Of a stretch of 64,000 bases of DNA, positions 1 through 11,125 are shown piece by piece. Numbering within the stretch: the first letter of the stretch is position 1; each line of letters opens with the position of its first letter. The stretch spans positions 2,249,501 through 2,313,500 of the forward strand of contig NZ_CP089291.1 of the NCBI RefSeq assembly GCF_022818495.1, read 5' to 3'. This DNA is from Fodinisporobacter ferrooxydans (GTDB lineage Bacteria > Bacillota > Bacilli > Tumebacillales > MYW30-H2). Made by a program: the position numbers and the translations under genes. A model generated the notes under the pieces. The model saw only the letters and a list, made by a program, of their open reading frames with translations. It made no database searches and was not told where the DNA came from.

Positions 1-632
1 TCACGCCGTTTTTTGATAAGATATTGAAAATATTCAATCAATTCACCGGCAACTTCCGCACCCTTGTAAAGAGTCGTATCTGTTCGAATCAAATCAATGG
101 ATTGAATCAAGGTATTTGACCACTGTCGAAACCGTTCGCAGTCATCCATCGGCACTCCCAACACTCTGGCGATCACGATTGCAGGCAAAGGGAAAGCGTA
201 ATCGGAGATAACATCCATCGTTCCCGCGTCCTGCTTTGAATCGATCAGATAATCGGAAATTTCTTGCACATGCTCTTGCAGGTGCTGTGTATGTTGGTTG
301 AATACTTTGCTCACAAATGTACGGATTCGGGTATGATCCGGCGGATTTTGGAAGAGAAACATATGTTCCTGTAATTTTACGAATGGCCGAAATCTTCGAA
401 AGACGTTTGAAGCTGCAATCCGCTTTTGGAAACGGGGATTTTTAAGGATATCGAAAACATCTTGATACCGTGTAATCATCCACCCTTCCTGCCCGGGCAA
501 TGACAGCCAATGTATGGGATCATGGGAACGCAGCCAATGATATGTCGGATAAGGATTTGCAAGGAATTCCTTCGCAGTCGGATCGATTGTTTCTGTTTTG
601 TACGTATTTTCATGTGAGCAGTTCTTTACCAT
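1..632 (-). CDS. bioI: Cytochrome P450, BioI-like, 3' end outside window
   Basis: Translating the complement of 632 down to 1 gives an open frame of about 210 residues, still open at the window edge. It starts at an ATG 10 bases after a GGAGG, and its start overlaps the bioF stop by 7 nt. The reading frame has P450 N-terminal features: the WMITRYQDVFDILKNPRF segment near residue 50 and PPDHTRIRTFVSKVF (helix C region) near residue 90. The heme-binding cysteine loop lies outside the window. P450 BioI of Bacillus cleaves acyl-ACP to give pimeloyl-ACP for biotin synthesis. The call as BioI rests on position directly behind bioF in a biotin operon, since P450s are otherwise hard to assign. Confidence 0.82.
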   Translation of the reverse strand, partial: MVKNCSHENTYKTETIDPTAKEFLANPYPTYHWLRSHDPIHWLSLPGQEGWMITRYQDVFDILKNPRFQKRIAASNVFRRFRPFVKLQEHMFLFQNPPDHTRIRTFVSKVFNQHTQHLQEHVQEISDYLIDSKQDAGTMDVISDYAFPLPAIVIARVLGVPMDDCERFRQWSNTLIQSIDLIRTDTTLYKGAEVAGELIEYFQYLIKKRR

Positions 633-1822
633 GTGTGACCTCCAATCATCCCTATTTGTTTACCCACCAAGGATATTTTTTCGATTGCAAAATCCAAATC
701 TTCCCGTTTATGTGTCGCCATGAGTGAAAAGCGGATTCGTGCCTGGTTCATTGGAACGGTCGGAGGTCGTATGGGAATCCCTGCAATTCCTTCTTCCAGC
801 AATCTTTGGCTAAATTCCGTTGTTTGATCATTCGGGCCGATGAGAATTGGAATAATCTGTGTTTCGCTGCCGCAAATGTTAAATCCTAACTGTAATAACG
901 AATTGCGAAAATATTCGCTATGCTCGAATAATGTCCTTCGCCGTTGATGTTCGTTTGGAACAATTCGAATCGCCGCATAAATGGCCCCAAGGATTGCAGG
1001 CGGCAGAGCGGTCGTGTAAATAAAACTCCGCATTTTGTTTGTAAAGTACTCCATTAACCACCGATCTCCGACAGCATATGCTCCAAAGCAACCCAATGCT
1101 TTGCTAAACGTCCCCATCTGAATCTCTACTTTATCCTGGAGTTTCATATGATGAACAAGACCCTCGCCATGTTCGCCGAATATTCCGCTGCTATGCGCTT
1201 CATCGACCATCAGAATGGCATGATAGCGTTCTTTTAACGTAACCAGGTCCTGCAGTTTCGCAAGATCTCCATCCATGCTAAAGACTGTGTCTGTCACAAT
1301 GAGTTTGCGCTTATGAAAAGGCGCTTGTTTCAATAATGTCTCCAAATGATTGAAATCGTTATGACGATAGCGTTTATGCTCAGATCTGCTCAAAATCACT
1401 CCATCGACAATACTGGCGTGGTTTAGTTTATCGCTGAATACGATTCCGTCCCGCCCGATAATCGAGGAAATCATTCCGATATTCGCCGAATAGCCGCTGC
1501 TGAAAATAAGCCCGGCTTCTGCGCCTTTCCATTTTGCCAAAGCGGATTCCGTTTGCTCATAAAGAGGATAGTTGCCGACAATGAGTCTTGAAGCAGCAGC
1601 GCCTGTACCGATTTCGCGAACGGCATGGATCATCGCCTCTTTTAGCCGTATATCGCCAGCCAGCCCCAGATAGTTGTTGGAAGAAAGATTCAGCAAATTG
1701 CGATGATTGATTGTAAGCCAAGGCTGTTCCGCCGCTTCCACTTCGGTTAATTTTCGTTTTTGAGAAAGTTTTTGCAGTTGTTCCAATTCTTCTTTTAATT
1801 CCGCTTTCCAAATCGTATCCAT
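626..1822 (-). CDS. bioF: 8-amino-7-oxononanoate synthase
   Basis: This PLP enzyme condenses pimeloyl-ACP (or -CoA) with L-alanine to give 8-amino-7-oxononanoate, the first dedicated step of biotin ring assembly. The 398-residue protein shows the family landmarks: NLSSNNYLGL near the N-terminus, SRLIVGNYPLYEQTE, DEAHSSGIFGEHGEG with the cofactor-contacting Asp/His, and GTFSKALGCFGAY with the Schiff-base lysine. I chose the ATG at 1822 because an AAGGAAA lies 5 bases before it; a longer frame extends about 15 codons upstream with no site. It lies between bioD and bioI in an all-minus operon, and the stop codon overlaps the bioI start, suggesting translational coupling. Confidence 0.95.
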   Translation of the reverse strand: MDTIWKAELKEELEQLQKLSQKRKLTEVEAAEQPWLTINHRNLLNLSSNNYLGLAGDIRLKEAMIHAVREIGTGAAASRLIVGNYPLYEQTESALAKWKGAEAGLIFSSGYSANIGMISSIIGRDGIVFSDKLNHASIVDGVILSRSEHKRYRHNDFNHLETLLKQAPFHKRKLIVTDTVFSMDGDLAKLQDLVTLKERYHAILMVDEAHSSGIFGEHGEGLVHHMKLQDKVEIQMGTFSKALGCFGAYAVGDRWLMEYFTNKMRSFIYTTALPPAILGAIYAAIRIVPNEHQRRRTLFEHSEYFRNSLLQLGFNICGSETQIIPILIGPNDQTTEFSQRLLEEGIAGIPIRPPTVPMNQARIRFSLMATHKREDLDFAIEKISLVGKQIGMIGGHTW

Positions 1823-1942
1823 ATCATTTCCTTTTCCATTCTTTTTCTCCTGAACTCGTTTCAGCAAGCTGAAACATCGGGAAATCAGGTGGGAGTCTTA
1901 ACTCTGAAAGCATTATCATGATGCGTCTTTAGGATCTTTTCT

Positions 1943-4047
<2,105 letters not shown>

Positions 4048-4172
4048 TCTGAATCCCCTTGTAAAAATATTGAATAGCCTCATCATATTTTAACATAAAA
4101 GAGTGGATTTTTTTGGAGAGGTTGCATTTGAAGATGGAAATGTTCTGCTTCGATGCATGTAAAAATCATCAG

Positions 4173-4202
4173 AATCAGATGGAGCAAAGACTCCACCTGA
4201 TT
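4173..4202 (-). terminator. Rho-independent terminator of the DUF5684 gene
   Basis: A 12-bp near-perfect stem (AATCAG/CTGATT continuing to TGGAG/CTCCA, one G-T-type mismatch) with a 6-base loop lies just after the stop at 4213. On the minus strand it is followed shortly by ATTTTT. It separates the small membrane protein gene from bioA. Confidence 0.6.
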
Positions 4203-4212
4203 CAAGTTTCGC

Positions 4213-4671
4213 TTATACAGAAGCACTCGGCGGTTGCGGGGGCTTCCAATCAAAATCGGGATTGTAACGAACATTGCTGCTAAAGCCCATATAGCAATAC
4301 AGAACCAAAAATGCGAGAACGACGAAACTATTAATGGCAGGTATGACATAACCAATAAATAATAATGCCCATAAAGGATTCATGTTAAATGCTTTCAATA
4401 ATCGTATGGTCCAGATGATTGAAAAAACCAGATTTACAATCGGGATGATAAGCCAAAGAATATTCCAGGCGCTTTTTTTAATTGTCCACATGAAAGGCCA
4501 AAGGTTGGCAATCGGGATAAATGCAAGCCAGGGCGACCAAACGTTTGCTTTTGTATACATCTTATAAAACGCAAATCCTTGTAAAATCCATGCGGCAATC
4601 CCCAAGATCACCCATAATACTAAGAACGTGCCAATCATTCCACCCAAAATTCCCGCATCCGCATGATTCAC
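4213..4671 (-). CDS. DUF5684-like small integral membrane protein
   Basis: A 152-residue very hydrophobic protein with about four membrane segments (roughly residues 10-35, 45-65, 68-88 and 98-125) and a Pro-rich hydrophilic C-terminus (WKPPQPPSASV). The KANVWSPWLAFIPIANLWPFMWTIKKSAW segment resembles the DUF5684 family, in which a Pro-Ile-x-N motif sits between helices. The start is a GTG directly behind GGAGGAAAGAGGAA. It appears monocistronic, with its own terminator. Function is unknown, and nothing links it to biotin other than position. Confidence 0.75.
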   Translation of the reverse strand: MNHADAGILGGMIGTFLVLWVILGIAAWILQGFAFYKMYTKANVWSPWLAFIPIANLWPFMWTIKKSAWNILWLIIPIVNLVFSIIWTIRLLKAFNMNPLWALLFIGYVIPAINSFVVLAFLVLYCYMGFSSNVRYNPDFDWKPPQPPSASV

Positions 4672-4766
4672 TTCCTCTTTCCTCCTTTTGATGTAGATTC
4701 AGGATAGTATATAGAAATTGAGCTTGCACTATGACGATTCCGTTGGATATTTTTTGAATCAAAAAA

Positions 4767-4805
4767 CCGTCTCGCCACAATGACAAAGTCAATATGGCGA
4801 GACGG
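4767..4805 (-). terminator. Rho-independent terminator of metA
   Basis: A perfect 11-bp stem (CCGTCTCGCCA / TGGCGAGACGG) with a 17-base loop begins 22 bases after the metA stop. On the minus strand it is followed by a run of six T, a textbook intrinsic terminator. Confidence 0.92.
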
Positions 4806-4827
4806 CAGATCTATCGTTGCTATGCAA

Positions 4828-5769
4828 TTACACGCGGGAAGGTTCCTTTTGCAAATCGGAAATTTTGGACAAATCGTAGGGCGTTTCCTGGTATACACAG
4901 TAATTAAGCCAATTGGTATACAACAAATTGGCATGTGAACGCCAGCGATAAATCGGTGTACAACTTGGGTTATCGTTTGGAAAGTAGTGCTTCGGAATGG
5001 CGATCGCGTCACCTTTCGACACGTCCCGATCATACTCTTCTTTTAATGTATATCGGTCATATTCGGAATGTCCGGTGACAAAGACTTGGCGTCCGTCTTT
5101 TGTCGCAACCATATAGATGCCTGCTTCTTCTGATACGGATAAAATATCAAGATCTCCAACTTTTTCGATATCTTCCCGCCGGATTTCCGTATGTCTGGAA
5201 TGGGGAGCATAAAACTCCTCATCAAATCCCCGCACGAGTGGTGTGTCTTTTAACACTTGGTGTGAAAAGACTCCAAAAATCTTTTCCGGCAGCGGATATT
5301 TTTGAATCCCATAATGATAGTAGAGTCCGGCTTGGCTCGCCCAGCAGATATGTAGAGTAGAAAATACGTGTGTCATCTTCCACTCCATGATCGTGCGGAA
5401 TTCATTCCAATAGGACACTTCTTCGTACGATAAATGTTCAATGGGAGCGCCTGTAATAATCAATCCGTCAAAATTCTGATCTTTCACATCGTCAAACGTA
5501 TGATAAAACGTTTGTAAGTGTGTTTGTGACGTGTTTTTCGATTCATGTGTCTTCATTCGCAAAAATGTGATGTCAAGCTGCAAAGGCGTATTGCTCAGCA
5601 GTCGCAGCAGTTGCGTTTCGGTTGTTTCTTTGATCGGCATCAAATTTAAAATGGCAAGTTTTAACGGGCGTATATCCTGATGGAATGCCCGGTCTTCATC
5701 CATCACAAAAATATTTTCATTTTCTAAGATCTCTTTTGCTGGCAAATGATTTGGAACTTTAATCGGCAT
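4828..5769 (-). CDS. metA: Homoserine O-acetyltransferase, MetA type
   Basis: MetA activates homoserine for methionine synthesis. The 313-residue protein has the catalytic cysteine Cys142 in HICWASQAG, the catalytic His in FVTGHSEYD followed by the conserved Glu, and the N-terminal [15 protein letters not shown] typical of the family. Despite the historical name homoserine O-succinyltransferase, residue 111 in TGAPIE is Glu, which in Bacillus enzymes selects acetyl-CoA; enterobacterial succinyl-CoA enzymes have Gly there. I therefore call it an acetyltransferase. It is monocistronic with a strong terminator. No S-box riboswitch or T-box was recognised upstream. Confidence 0.95.
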   Translation of the reverse strand: MPIKVPNHLPAKEILENENIFVMDEDRAFHQDIRPLKLAILNLMPIKETTETQLLRLLSNTPLQLDITFLRMKTHESKNTSQTHLQTFYHTFDDVKDQNFDGLIITGAPIEHLSYEEVSYWNEFRTIMEWKMTHVFSTLHICWASQAGLYYHYGIQKYPLPEKIFGVFSHQVLKDTPLVRGFDEEFYAPHSRHTEIRREDIEKVGDLDILSVSEEAGIYMVATKDGRQVFVTGHSEYDRYTLKEEYDRDVSKGDAIAIPKHYFPNDNPSCTPIYRWRSHANLLYTNWLNYCVYQETPYDLSKISDLQKEPSRV

Positions 5770-6118
5770 AGCAATCCCTCCTTAACTTATTCTATTATAC
5801 ATTTTATTAAAGAATAATTAGAGTTCTCAATTTAATAAAGTGTAGAATAATCGATTGCTATTTATTGGGAATGGATATCGTCACATTTGGAAACGGTCGC
5901 AAAGCACTGCAATTTGGAGAACAGTAGCATCCAAACTATCAAATTTGATTGACAATCCGAAGAGAAAGGAGTAAGTTCAATAAGGATAAATCTGAAAGGA
6001 TAAATCTGATAGAAATATCTACTTTTCGGTAACTTTCTGTTCCTTTGCAAGCAACATACTGATGCGTATGATTCATTACAGGCAACTATGTTTGCAAGCA
6101 AATACCACTATTAGTGCG

Positions 6119-6263
6119 TGTTCAAAAAGTGGTTAAGTAAGACACAAGGAGTGCGAAGCCGAAGCACGAAAAGGCGACGGAGTGTACGTGTCTGGTACAT
6201 GAGTAAGCCTTTTGGGGATTCGGCAAAGCAATCCGCCGTGGAGTTTTGACTACTTTTTGAACA
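6119..6263. repeat. MITE-like palindromic repeat, 145 bp
   Basis: The element is bounded by a perfect 12-bp inverted repeat, TGTTCAAAAAGT at 6119-6130 and ACTTTTTGAACA at 6252-6263, and has partly self-complementary, GC-richer interior sequence. It carries no plausible gene. Elements with these ends and a similar interior are familiar to me from intergenic regions of Bacillales, where they behave like miniature inverted-repeat elements; that comparison is from memory. It lies in the metA-riboswitch intergenic gap; the stretch 5770-6118 before it shows nothing else I can interpret. Confidence 0.6.
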
Positions 6264-6284
6264 TCCTCTACTATAATTTATGAA

Positions 6285-6547
6285 GGAATAGAAACGTTTT
6301 AATAGGGAAATCGGTGCAAATCCGATGCGGTCCCGCCACTGTAAAGCGGACATTTGTTTAGTTTTGCCCACTGGTCATTTGCCGGGAAGGGAAAACAAAT
6401 GGATGAAGCGAAGCCAGGAGACCTGCCGGGAAGTGAAACACAGGAGACCTACGGGCGATAGGGAGGTGTTCATTTTTTGACAGGATCAAATCGATTCACG
6501 TAGAAAACCCTCTGTCCTTATGTAAACGGATAGAGGGTTTTGTTTTT
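6285..6547 (+). promoter_or_regulatory. Cobalamin (AdoCbl) riboswitch with intrinsic terminator
   Basis: The stretch contains the conserved cobalamin riboswitch core: GGTGCAAATCC and the GCGGTCCCGCCACTGTAA segment near 6313-6345, and the B12 box AGCCAGGAGACCTGCC at 6412-6427. It is followed by a terminator hairpin with a 14-bp stem at 6504-6517 and 6528-6541 ending in GTTTTT. Known riboswitches of this class switch off B12 uptake or synthesis genes when cobalamin is abundant; here termination before 6641 would do this. The downstream genes fit B12 acquisition. Confidence 0.95.
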
Positions 6548-6640
6548 AAGAGATTTGTTTGGTACCAACTTGGCGTTCTTTAAGGAACCCATCGAAGGAA
6601 CGGTAAATCGTTTTCTATTTAAAAAAGTGCGGGGGTTATT

Positions 6641-9600
6641 ATGGCGAAAAGAACAAGGTTTCGCGTTATTTCCAATTGCTTTCTTTTTATTTTTTCTATT
6701 GCGCAAATTTCCTTTGGATTTTCTGCGACAATATTTGCAGATACCACAACGTTGCAACAACAAGTGGAACAGCAGTTGCCCATTTCAGCAGCAGCTTACA
6801 CACAGGAGGCCGGGAGCAGTGACAATTGGACACCGGTCGAACGTTACTTGGCAAATCTTAAGCCGACCAGTGACTATAATTCAATTGTGGCAAATGCGGT
6901 CTATCAAACGACTGTTTCTGCGAATACATATGTTGATACATATCCAACGTCGCTGACTGCCCTGGAAACAACCATTCTGGGAGTGACTTCCGCGGGAGAA
7001 GACGCTACCGATGTGAACGGCGTGAATCTCGTGGAAAAGCTGTATCAGCAGTCTCCGGACGTGGAAGGTACGTTTAACACGAACGTAATGTATGATTTAA
7101 TCGCTCTTGATGCAAAACCTTATAACGTACCTGGCAACGCGGCAACCACTCGCCAGGATTTGACGCAAGACATTTTGTCAAGTCAATTGCCAAGCGGTGG
7201 ATGGGGATCACTCACATTTCACAATGGACAATGGGACGCCGTCCAATATGATGCATATTGGCAACCCACCTATATTACGCCGACAGATCCAACATTCGAT
7301 TCCTATTTTGATACGGATAGCACGGGGATGGCCTTGACTGCACTTGCGCCATATTACACCAGTGATGCAAACGTAAAAGCAGCTGTCGATAAAGCTGTTC
7401 AGCGCCTGGAAAAAGAAGGTGACACATCAAATTCTGACAGTTTGGCGCAGATGATCATCGGCTTGTCTTCTGTAGGTGTGGATCCAACCAATGTAAACAA
7501 CGTGAACCTCGTTCAAAAATTACTGGCATTTGCAACTTCAAACGGTTTGTTTATCTATGATAACAGTTACGGAGCCAATGCGTTCTCGACCAAAGATGCC
7601 ATTGGCGCAATGGCGGCCTATCTGAAATTTGTCAACAATAGCAACACATATGAATCGATTTACTATCACATGAACGGTCCGGGAACAGAATCCGATCCCG
7701 TTATTACAACAACCGGAGCAAACGGTTCGACGAGCGGCCAAACGAATGGAAAAGCAACCGTATCTGTTATTGGTTACCAGGGACAAACTCTGTTATCTTC
7801 CTCTACAGTCGCTTTGCAGGCAGACGACAATCCCTATACGGTTTTGATCCGGGCGATTGGTGCAAGCAATGTCATATCGACAGGTTCCGGCACAAGTTTG
7901 TATGTCAAATCGATTGATGGATTATCCGAATTTGACAAAGGGCCGTTGAGCGGTTGGATGTATACGGTAAATGGACAGTTTACCAATACAGGTGCAGGGA
8001 ACTATCCATTAAAAGATGGAGATTCCGTCCAATGGGTGTATACGTCAAATGGCGGAACAGATGTAGGCGCGCCCGCAAGCAGTGGGGGGGTTGCTGACAC
8101 GACATCATCCGCTGCACCAAGTTCTGCCGTAACGGCAGCGATTGAAAATCTGCAGTTGCCGATTGATAATACAAAACCGATTGATCAAGTCGGACAAGCG
8201 GTTCAAGTGGAAAATGCCGATCAGCCGATGACAGCAGCTGACATCCAAAATTTAAAGCAAACACTTGCGGCAAATCAGGTGAATTTGTCACAGGTTGTTT
8301 CGCCGAATCAGGATCAAACGTTAAGCGACTCGGCCAAGGAAGTGCAATTGTATATTCCGCAAAATGCTCTCGGCAGTCAAACAACCATTGGAATACAGAA
8401 AGAGACGGCAGTTTCGGATCAGAAAGGACTGCTTTCACCCATTTATGATTTTACGCCGAATGGAACACATTTTGATAAACCGATCGCCATCACGATCAAA
8501 GCTCCCTTGGATGTGAAGGATCTCTCCCAAGTGGCGTTGGTGTGGTTGGACGAATCGACACATCAGTGGGTTCCGATTCCGGCCGTTGTCGATGCCAAGA
8601 CAGGTGAAGTCACCGGCGAAGTGAATCATTTTACGAAATTTGCCGTCATCGATCGGAGCCGACTGAATCCTTCGGCGCCTGTTGATCATGGGATTCAAGG
8701 TGCAAGTCAAGCGTTATTGAATTCCGGAGAGATTTCCGATTGGGGCGCGTTTGCCCTGGCCCGTGCCGGAAAATCGTTGCCGGCGAGTTATTTGATACAT
8801 GTACAGCAGCTTCTTGCTCAGAATCATGGATCGTTCCACAACGTGACAGATTATGAGCGCATGGCACTTGGCATTCTTGCTGCAGGCGGTGATCCTCTTT
8901 CTATCGATGGATACAATTTGATCCAAGGCATTTACAATAGTACGCGTTTGACATCGCAAGGTGCGAATGGGGTCATCTTTGCATTGATTGCACTTGACAG
9001 CAATCACTACCAAATCCCGCAAAATGCTCGCTGGAACCGGGATCAATTGATTCAGTGGCTGTTGCAAAATCAGAATACAGATGGCGGTTGGTCCCTCATC
9101 AAAGGAGACGCCAGCGATCTCGATTTGACGTCGATGGCTTTGGTGGCACTCTCGCCGTATCAGACACAAACCGATGTAAAACATGCGACAAATGCGGCTT
9201 TGCAATGGATCACAAAATCGGGCAATACGGGAGGAATCAGTTCCAGTGAAAGCATTGCCCAGGAAATTCAAGGACTTGCCGCGTTGGGACTGAATCCTGC
9301 CGATGCCGCATACGATCGATCCGGCATGAATTTGCTGCAAGACTTGTTGCAATTCCAACAGGCAGATGGCGGATTTGCCCATCAGGCCGGACTTGGCTCG
9401 GACACGATTGCTACGGAGCAAGCACTGGCAGCACTTGATGCGTACAACAATTTCGTACAAGGAAAAGGTTCCATTTACCAGTTTGCTGCACAGAGCGGCA
9501 CCGGATATATCGATAGCGACCAGATTTCTCCTTGGGCCCTGGACAGTGTCGCAAAGGCAAGCCAGTACCATTTGATGCAAGGCATCGGCACAACTGCTCC

Positions 9601-10045
9601 GATGTTTGCGCCAAAACAATTGATTACACGGGCAGAATTTACAAAAGTCATCATGAGTTTGTTGGGCGTAAAACCGGAAGCAGGTCAACAGGCGATTTTT
9701 GCTGATGTCAAGCCAGGCTCCTGGTATTATGGGTATGTGAAAGCTGCCAAAGATCAAGGTCTGATCCAAGGGATATCGGCATCCCGGTTTGCGCCGGAGC
9801 AACCGATTACTCGCGAACAAATGGCAGTGATCATCGCAAACGCCTGGAAATTGCAGCCGATTCGTGCTACATTCGATGTGACAGATCGCAACCAAGTGGA
9901 TCGTTATGCATATGCTTCCATGCAAGCGTTGTATGATCATGGCATTATGGTGGGATCTGGCGGAGCGATTGATCCGCAAGGCAACGCCACTCGTGAAATG
10001 GCGGCAGTCCTTGCAGTCAAGCTCTATGAAGACAAGCAGAAATAA
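6641..10045 (+). CDS. SLH-anchored transcobalamin-like surface protein
   Basis: The 1134-residue protein has a signal peptide (hydrophobic core about residues 10-33, ending FADTTT). The visible layout is: an alpha/alpha-toroid repeat region of prenyltransferase/squalene-cyclase type (about 45-345, with GGWGSL), a DUF4430 domain (about 370-475, with SGWMYTVNGQF and DGDSVQWVYT), a linker and a beta-rich domain (about 545-665), a second toroid (about 690-945, with TDGGWSLI and ADGGFAHQ), and three C-terminal SLH repeats (about 955-1134). Alpha/alpha-toroid plus DUF4430 is the architecture of vertebrate intrinsic factor and transcobalamin. With a cobalamin riboswitch directly upstream and an ECF transporter downstream, I infer a surface B12-binding protein held to the cell wall. 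The start has a GGGGG-containing site upstream. Ligand binding is inferred, not shown. Confidence 0.87.
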   Translation: MAKRTRFRVISNCFLFIFSIAQISFGFSATIFADTTTLQQQVEQQLPISAAAYTQEAGSSDNWTPVERYLANLKPTSDYNSIVANAVYQTTVSANTYVDTYPTSLTALETTILGVTSAGEDATDVNGVNLVEKLYQQSPDVEGTFNTNVMYDLIALDAKPYNVPGNAATTRQDLTQDILSSQLPSGGWGSLTFHNGQWDAVQYDAYWQPTYITPTDPTFDSYFDTDSTGMALTALAPYYTSDANVKAAVDKAVQRLEKEGDTSNSDSLAQMIIGLSSVGVDPTNVNNVNLVQKLLAFATSNGLFIYDNSYGANAFSTKDAIGAMAAYLKFVNNSNTYESIYYHMNGPGTESDPVITTTGANGSTSGQTNGKATVSVIGYQGQTLLSSSTVALQADDNPYTVLIRAIGASNVISTGSGTSLYVKSIDGLSEFDKGPLSGWMYTVNGQFTNTGAGNYPLKDGDSVQWVYTSNGGTDVGAPASSGGVADTTSSAAPSSAVTAAIENLQLPIDNTKPIDQVGQAVQVENADQPMTAADIQNLKQTLAANQVNLSQVVSPNQDQTLSDSAKEVQLYIPQNALGSQTTIGIQKETAVSDQKGLLSPIYDFTPNGTHFDKPIAITIKAPLDVKDLSQVALVWLDESTHQWVPIPAVVDAKTGEVTGEVNHFTKFAVIDRSRLNPSAPVDHGIQGASQALLNSGEISDWGAFALARAGKSLPASYLIHVQQLLAQNHGSFHNVTDYERMALGILAAGGDPLSIDGYNLIQGIYNSTRLTSQGANGVIFALIALDSNHYQIPQNARWNRDQLIQWLLQNQNTDGGWSLIKGDASDLDLTSMALVALSPYQTQTDVKHATNAALQWITKSGNTGGISSSESIAQEIQGLAALGLNPADAAYDRSGMNLLQDLLQFQQADGGFAHQAGLGSDTIATEQALAALDAYNNFVQGKGSIYQFAAQSGTGYIDSDQISPWALDSVAKASQYHLMQGIGTTAPMFAPKQLITRAEFTKVIMSLLGVKPEAGQQAIFADVKPGSWYYGYVKAAKDQGLIQGISASRFAPEQPITREQMAVIIANAWKLQPIRATFDVTDRNQVDRYAYASMQALYDHGIMVGSGGAIDPQGNATREMAAVLAVKLYEDKQK

Positions 10046-10099
10046 ATGAAAAAAACTTTCAATTTGAACACGCATTGAACACGCACTTTTGCAGTTTCC

Positions 10100-10139
10100 A
10101 AGTGGGCTTTGGGGCGGATCGTGGATCCAAAGCCCACTT
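10100..10139 (+). terminator. Intercistronic hairpin, possible terminator or processing site
   Basis: A perfect 13-bp stem (AAGTGGGCTTTGG / CCAAAGCCCACTT) with a 14-base loop lies 54 bases after the SLH gene. There is no T run, so it could be a transcript-end or mRNA-stabilising structure that sets different levels of the SLH protein and the transporter genes. The remaining 140 bases before 10283 show no clear promoter. Confidence 0.5.
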
Positions 10140-10282
10140 GCGCGATATTTCCTCAGTCAAAGATTTTTTGACCAATATCATGTGGATATAGCTTGGGAGT
10201 GTAAACGACAAAAAAATACATGTTTTGTAAGGAGTCGCCTTTTTAGTCGGCTCTTTATCCTTATAAAAAAGGGGGATAACAA

Positions 10283-11116
10283 TTGAACAAACGACAAATA
10301 TTCCAGCTCTTTATGTGTATATTCACTGGTTTTGCATTAGTCGCATGTGGTCAAGGATCCGGACAAATAAAAGAAGCAGATCATACATTCACAGCTTCAC
10401 AAACCGCGGGAACAGCAAAGCAAGCAGGGACTTCCAGCGATCAGCATGCATCTGCAAATGGAACAAATGCCGACAATGGGAAAACAACTTCTGCAAGCGG
10501 CGGCAATTCGCAGACAGGTGCCGAAAATGGGGCGAATGGCTCCAAACCCGGTGCGGGTCGAGACTCTGCTGCCCAAAATTCCTCCATAAGCAGCACTGGG
10601 GATTCGAATGCCGGCGCAAAGTCGTCTGCGCCTGGAAATCAAGCAAGTTCCCCAAAAACTACTGCATCGATGACGATTCAGCCGGAGACAACAGCGGCAG
10701 GAACTATAGCTTCCGCACAAACGGCAGCATCGGCAAATGCAATGGCAGCTTCATCTGCTTCTGCCGCTGAAAAGAGCCAAACCGTATCGTTGATGATTGT
10801 GGGAGATCGGCAGCTTGGCGTGATATTGCCCAGACAATCGGCAGCGATCCAACAGGGGGATACTGTACTGGATGTACTTTCTCGAGTTTTGAAAGAGAAA
10901 CATATGCAAATGGAGTATAGCGGAATGGGATCTTCCGCCTATATAAAGGGAATTGATAATTTATATGAATTTGACGATGGGCCCAAAAGCGGCTGGATGT
11001 TTAAAGTCAATGGTGCATTTGGTCAGCAAAGTGCGGGAAGTTATCCCGTAAAGGCGGGGGATTCCATTGAATGGCTGTATACGATTGATTTAGGGAAAGA
11101 CATCGGAGCCAAATAA
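10283..11116 (+). CDS. DUF4430-domain lipoprotein, putative cobalamin handover protein
   Basis: This 277-residue protein starts at TTG after GGGGGAT. A lipoprotein signal peptide ends in the lipobox LVAC (Cys at about residue 22). A long low-complexity Ala/Ser/Gly/Asn/Thr linker (about 30-165) leads to a C-terminal DUF4430 domain (about 170-275) with YEFDDGPKSGWMFKVNGAF and AGDSIEWLYTIDLG, closely like the DUF4430 unit of the SLH protein upstream. It is followed 9 bases later by ecfT. I infer that it works as a membrane-tethered receptor passing corrinoid from the cell surface to the ECF transporter. It lacks the toroid domain, so it may bind ligand only together with the larger protein. Confidence 0.85.
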   Translation: MNKRQIFQLFMCIFTGFALVACGQGSGQIKEADHTFTASQTAGTAKQAGTSSDQHASANGTNADNGKTTSASGGNSQTGAENGANGSKPGAGRDSAAQNSSISSTGDSNAGAKSSAPGNQASSPKTTASMTIQPETTAAGTIASAQTAASANAMAASSASAAEKSQTVSLMIVGDRQLGVILPRQSAAIQQGDTVLDVLSRVLKEKHMQMEYSGMGSSAYIKGIDNLYEFDDGPKSGWMFKVNGAFGQQSAGSYPVKAGDSIEWLYTIDLGKDIGAK

Positions 11117-11125
11117 GGAGCCAAA

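Noticed and set aside
4048-4172. BirA operator upstream of bioA
   Set aside because: No TTGTTAACC / GGTTAACAA dyad is present between 4048 and 4213; the operator, if any, does not match the Bacillus consensus.
5862-6101. Minus-strand 79-codon open frame after metA promoter region
   Set aside because: No ribosome site and no protein-like pattern; it is probably chance in AT-rich DNA.
5770-6118. SAM riboswitch or T-box upstream of metA
   Set aside because: No S-box core (CTTATCAAGAG-type) or T-box sequence was found; only an AT-rich leader with a possible TATAAT.
8714-10075. Minus-strand open frame of 453 codons
   Set aside because: It lies entirely opposite the SLH surface protein gene, with Cys/His-rich text typical of an antisense shadow.
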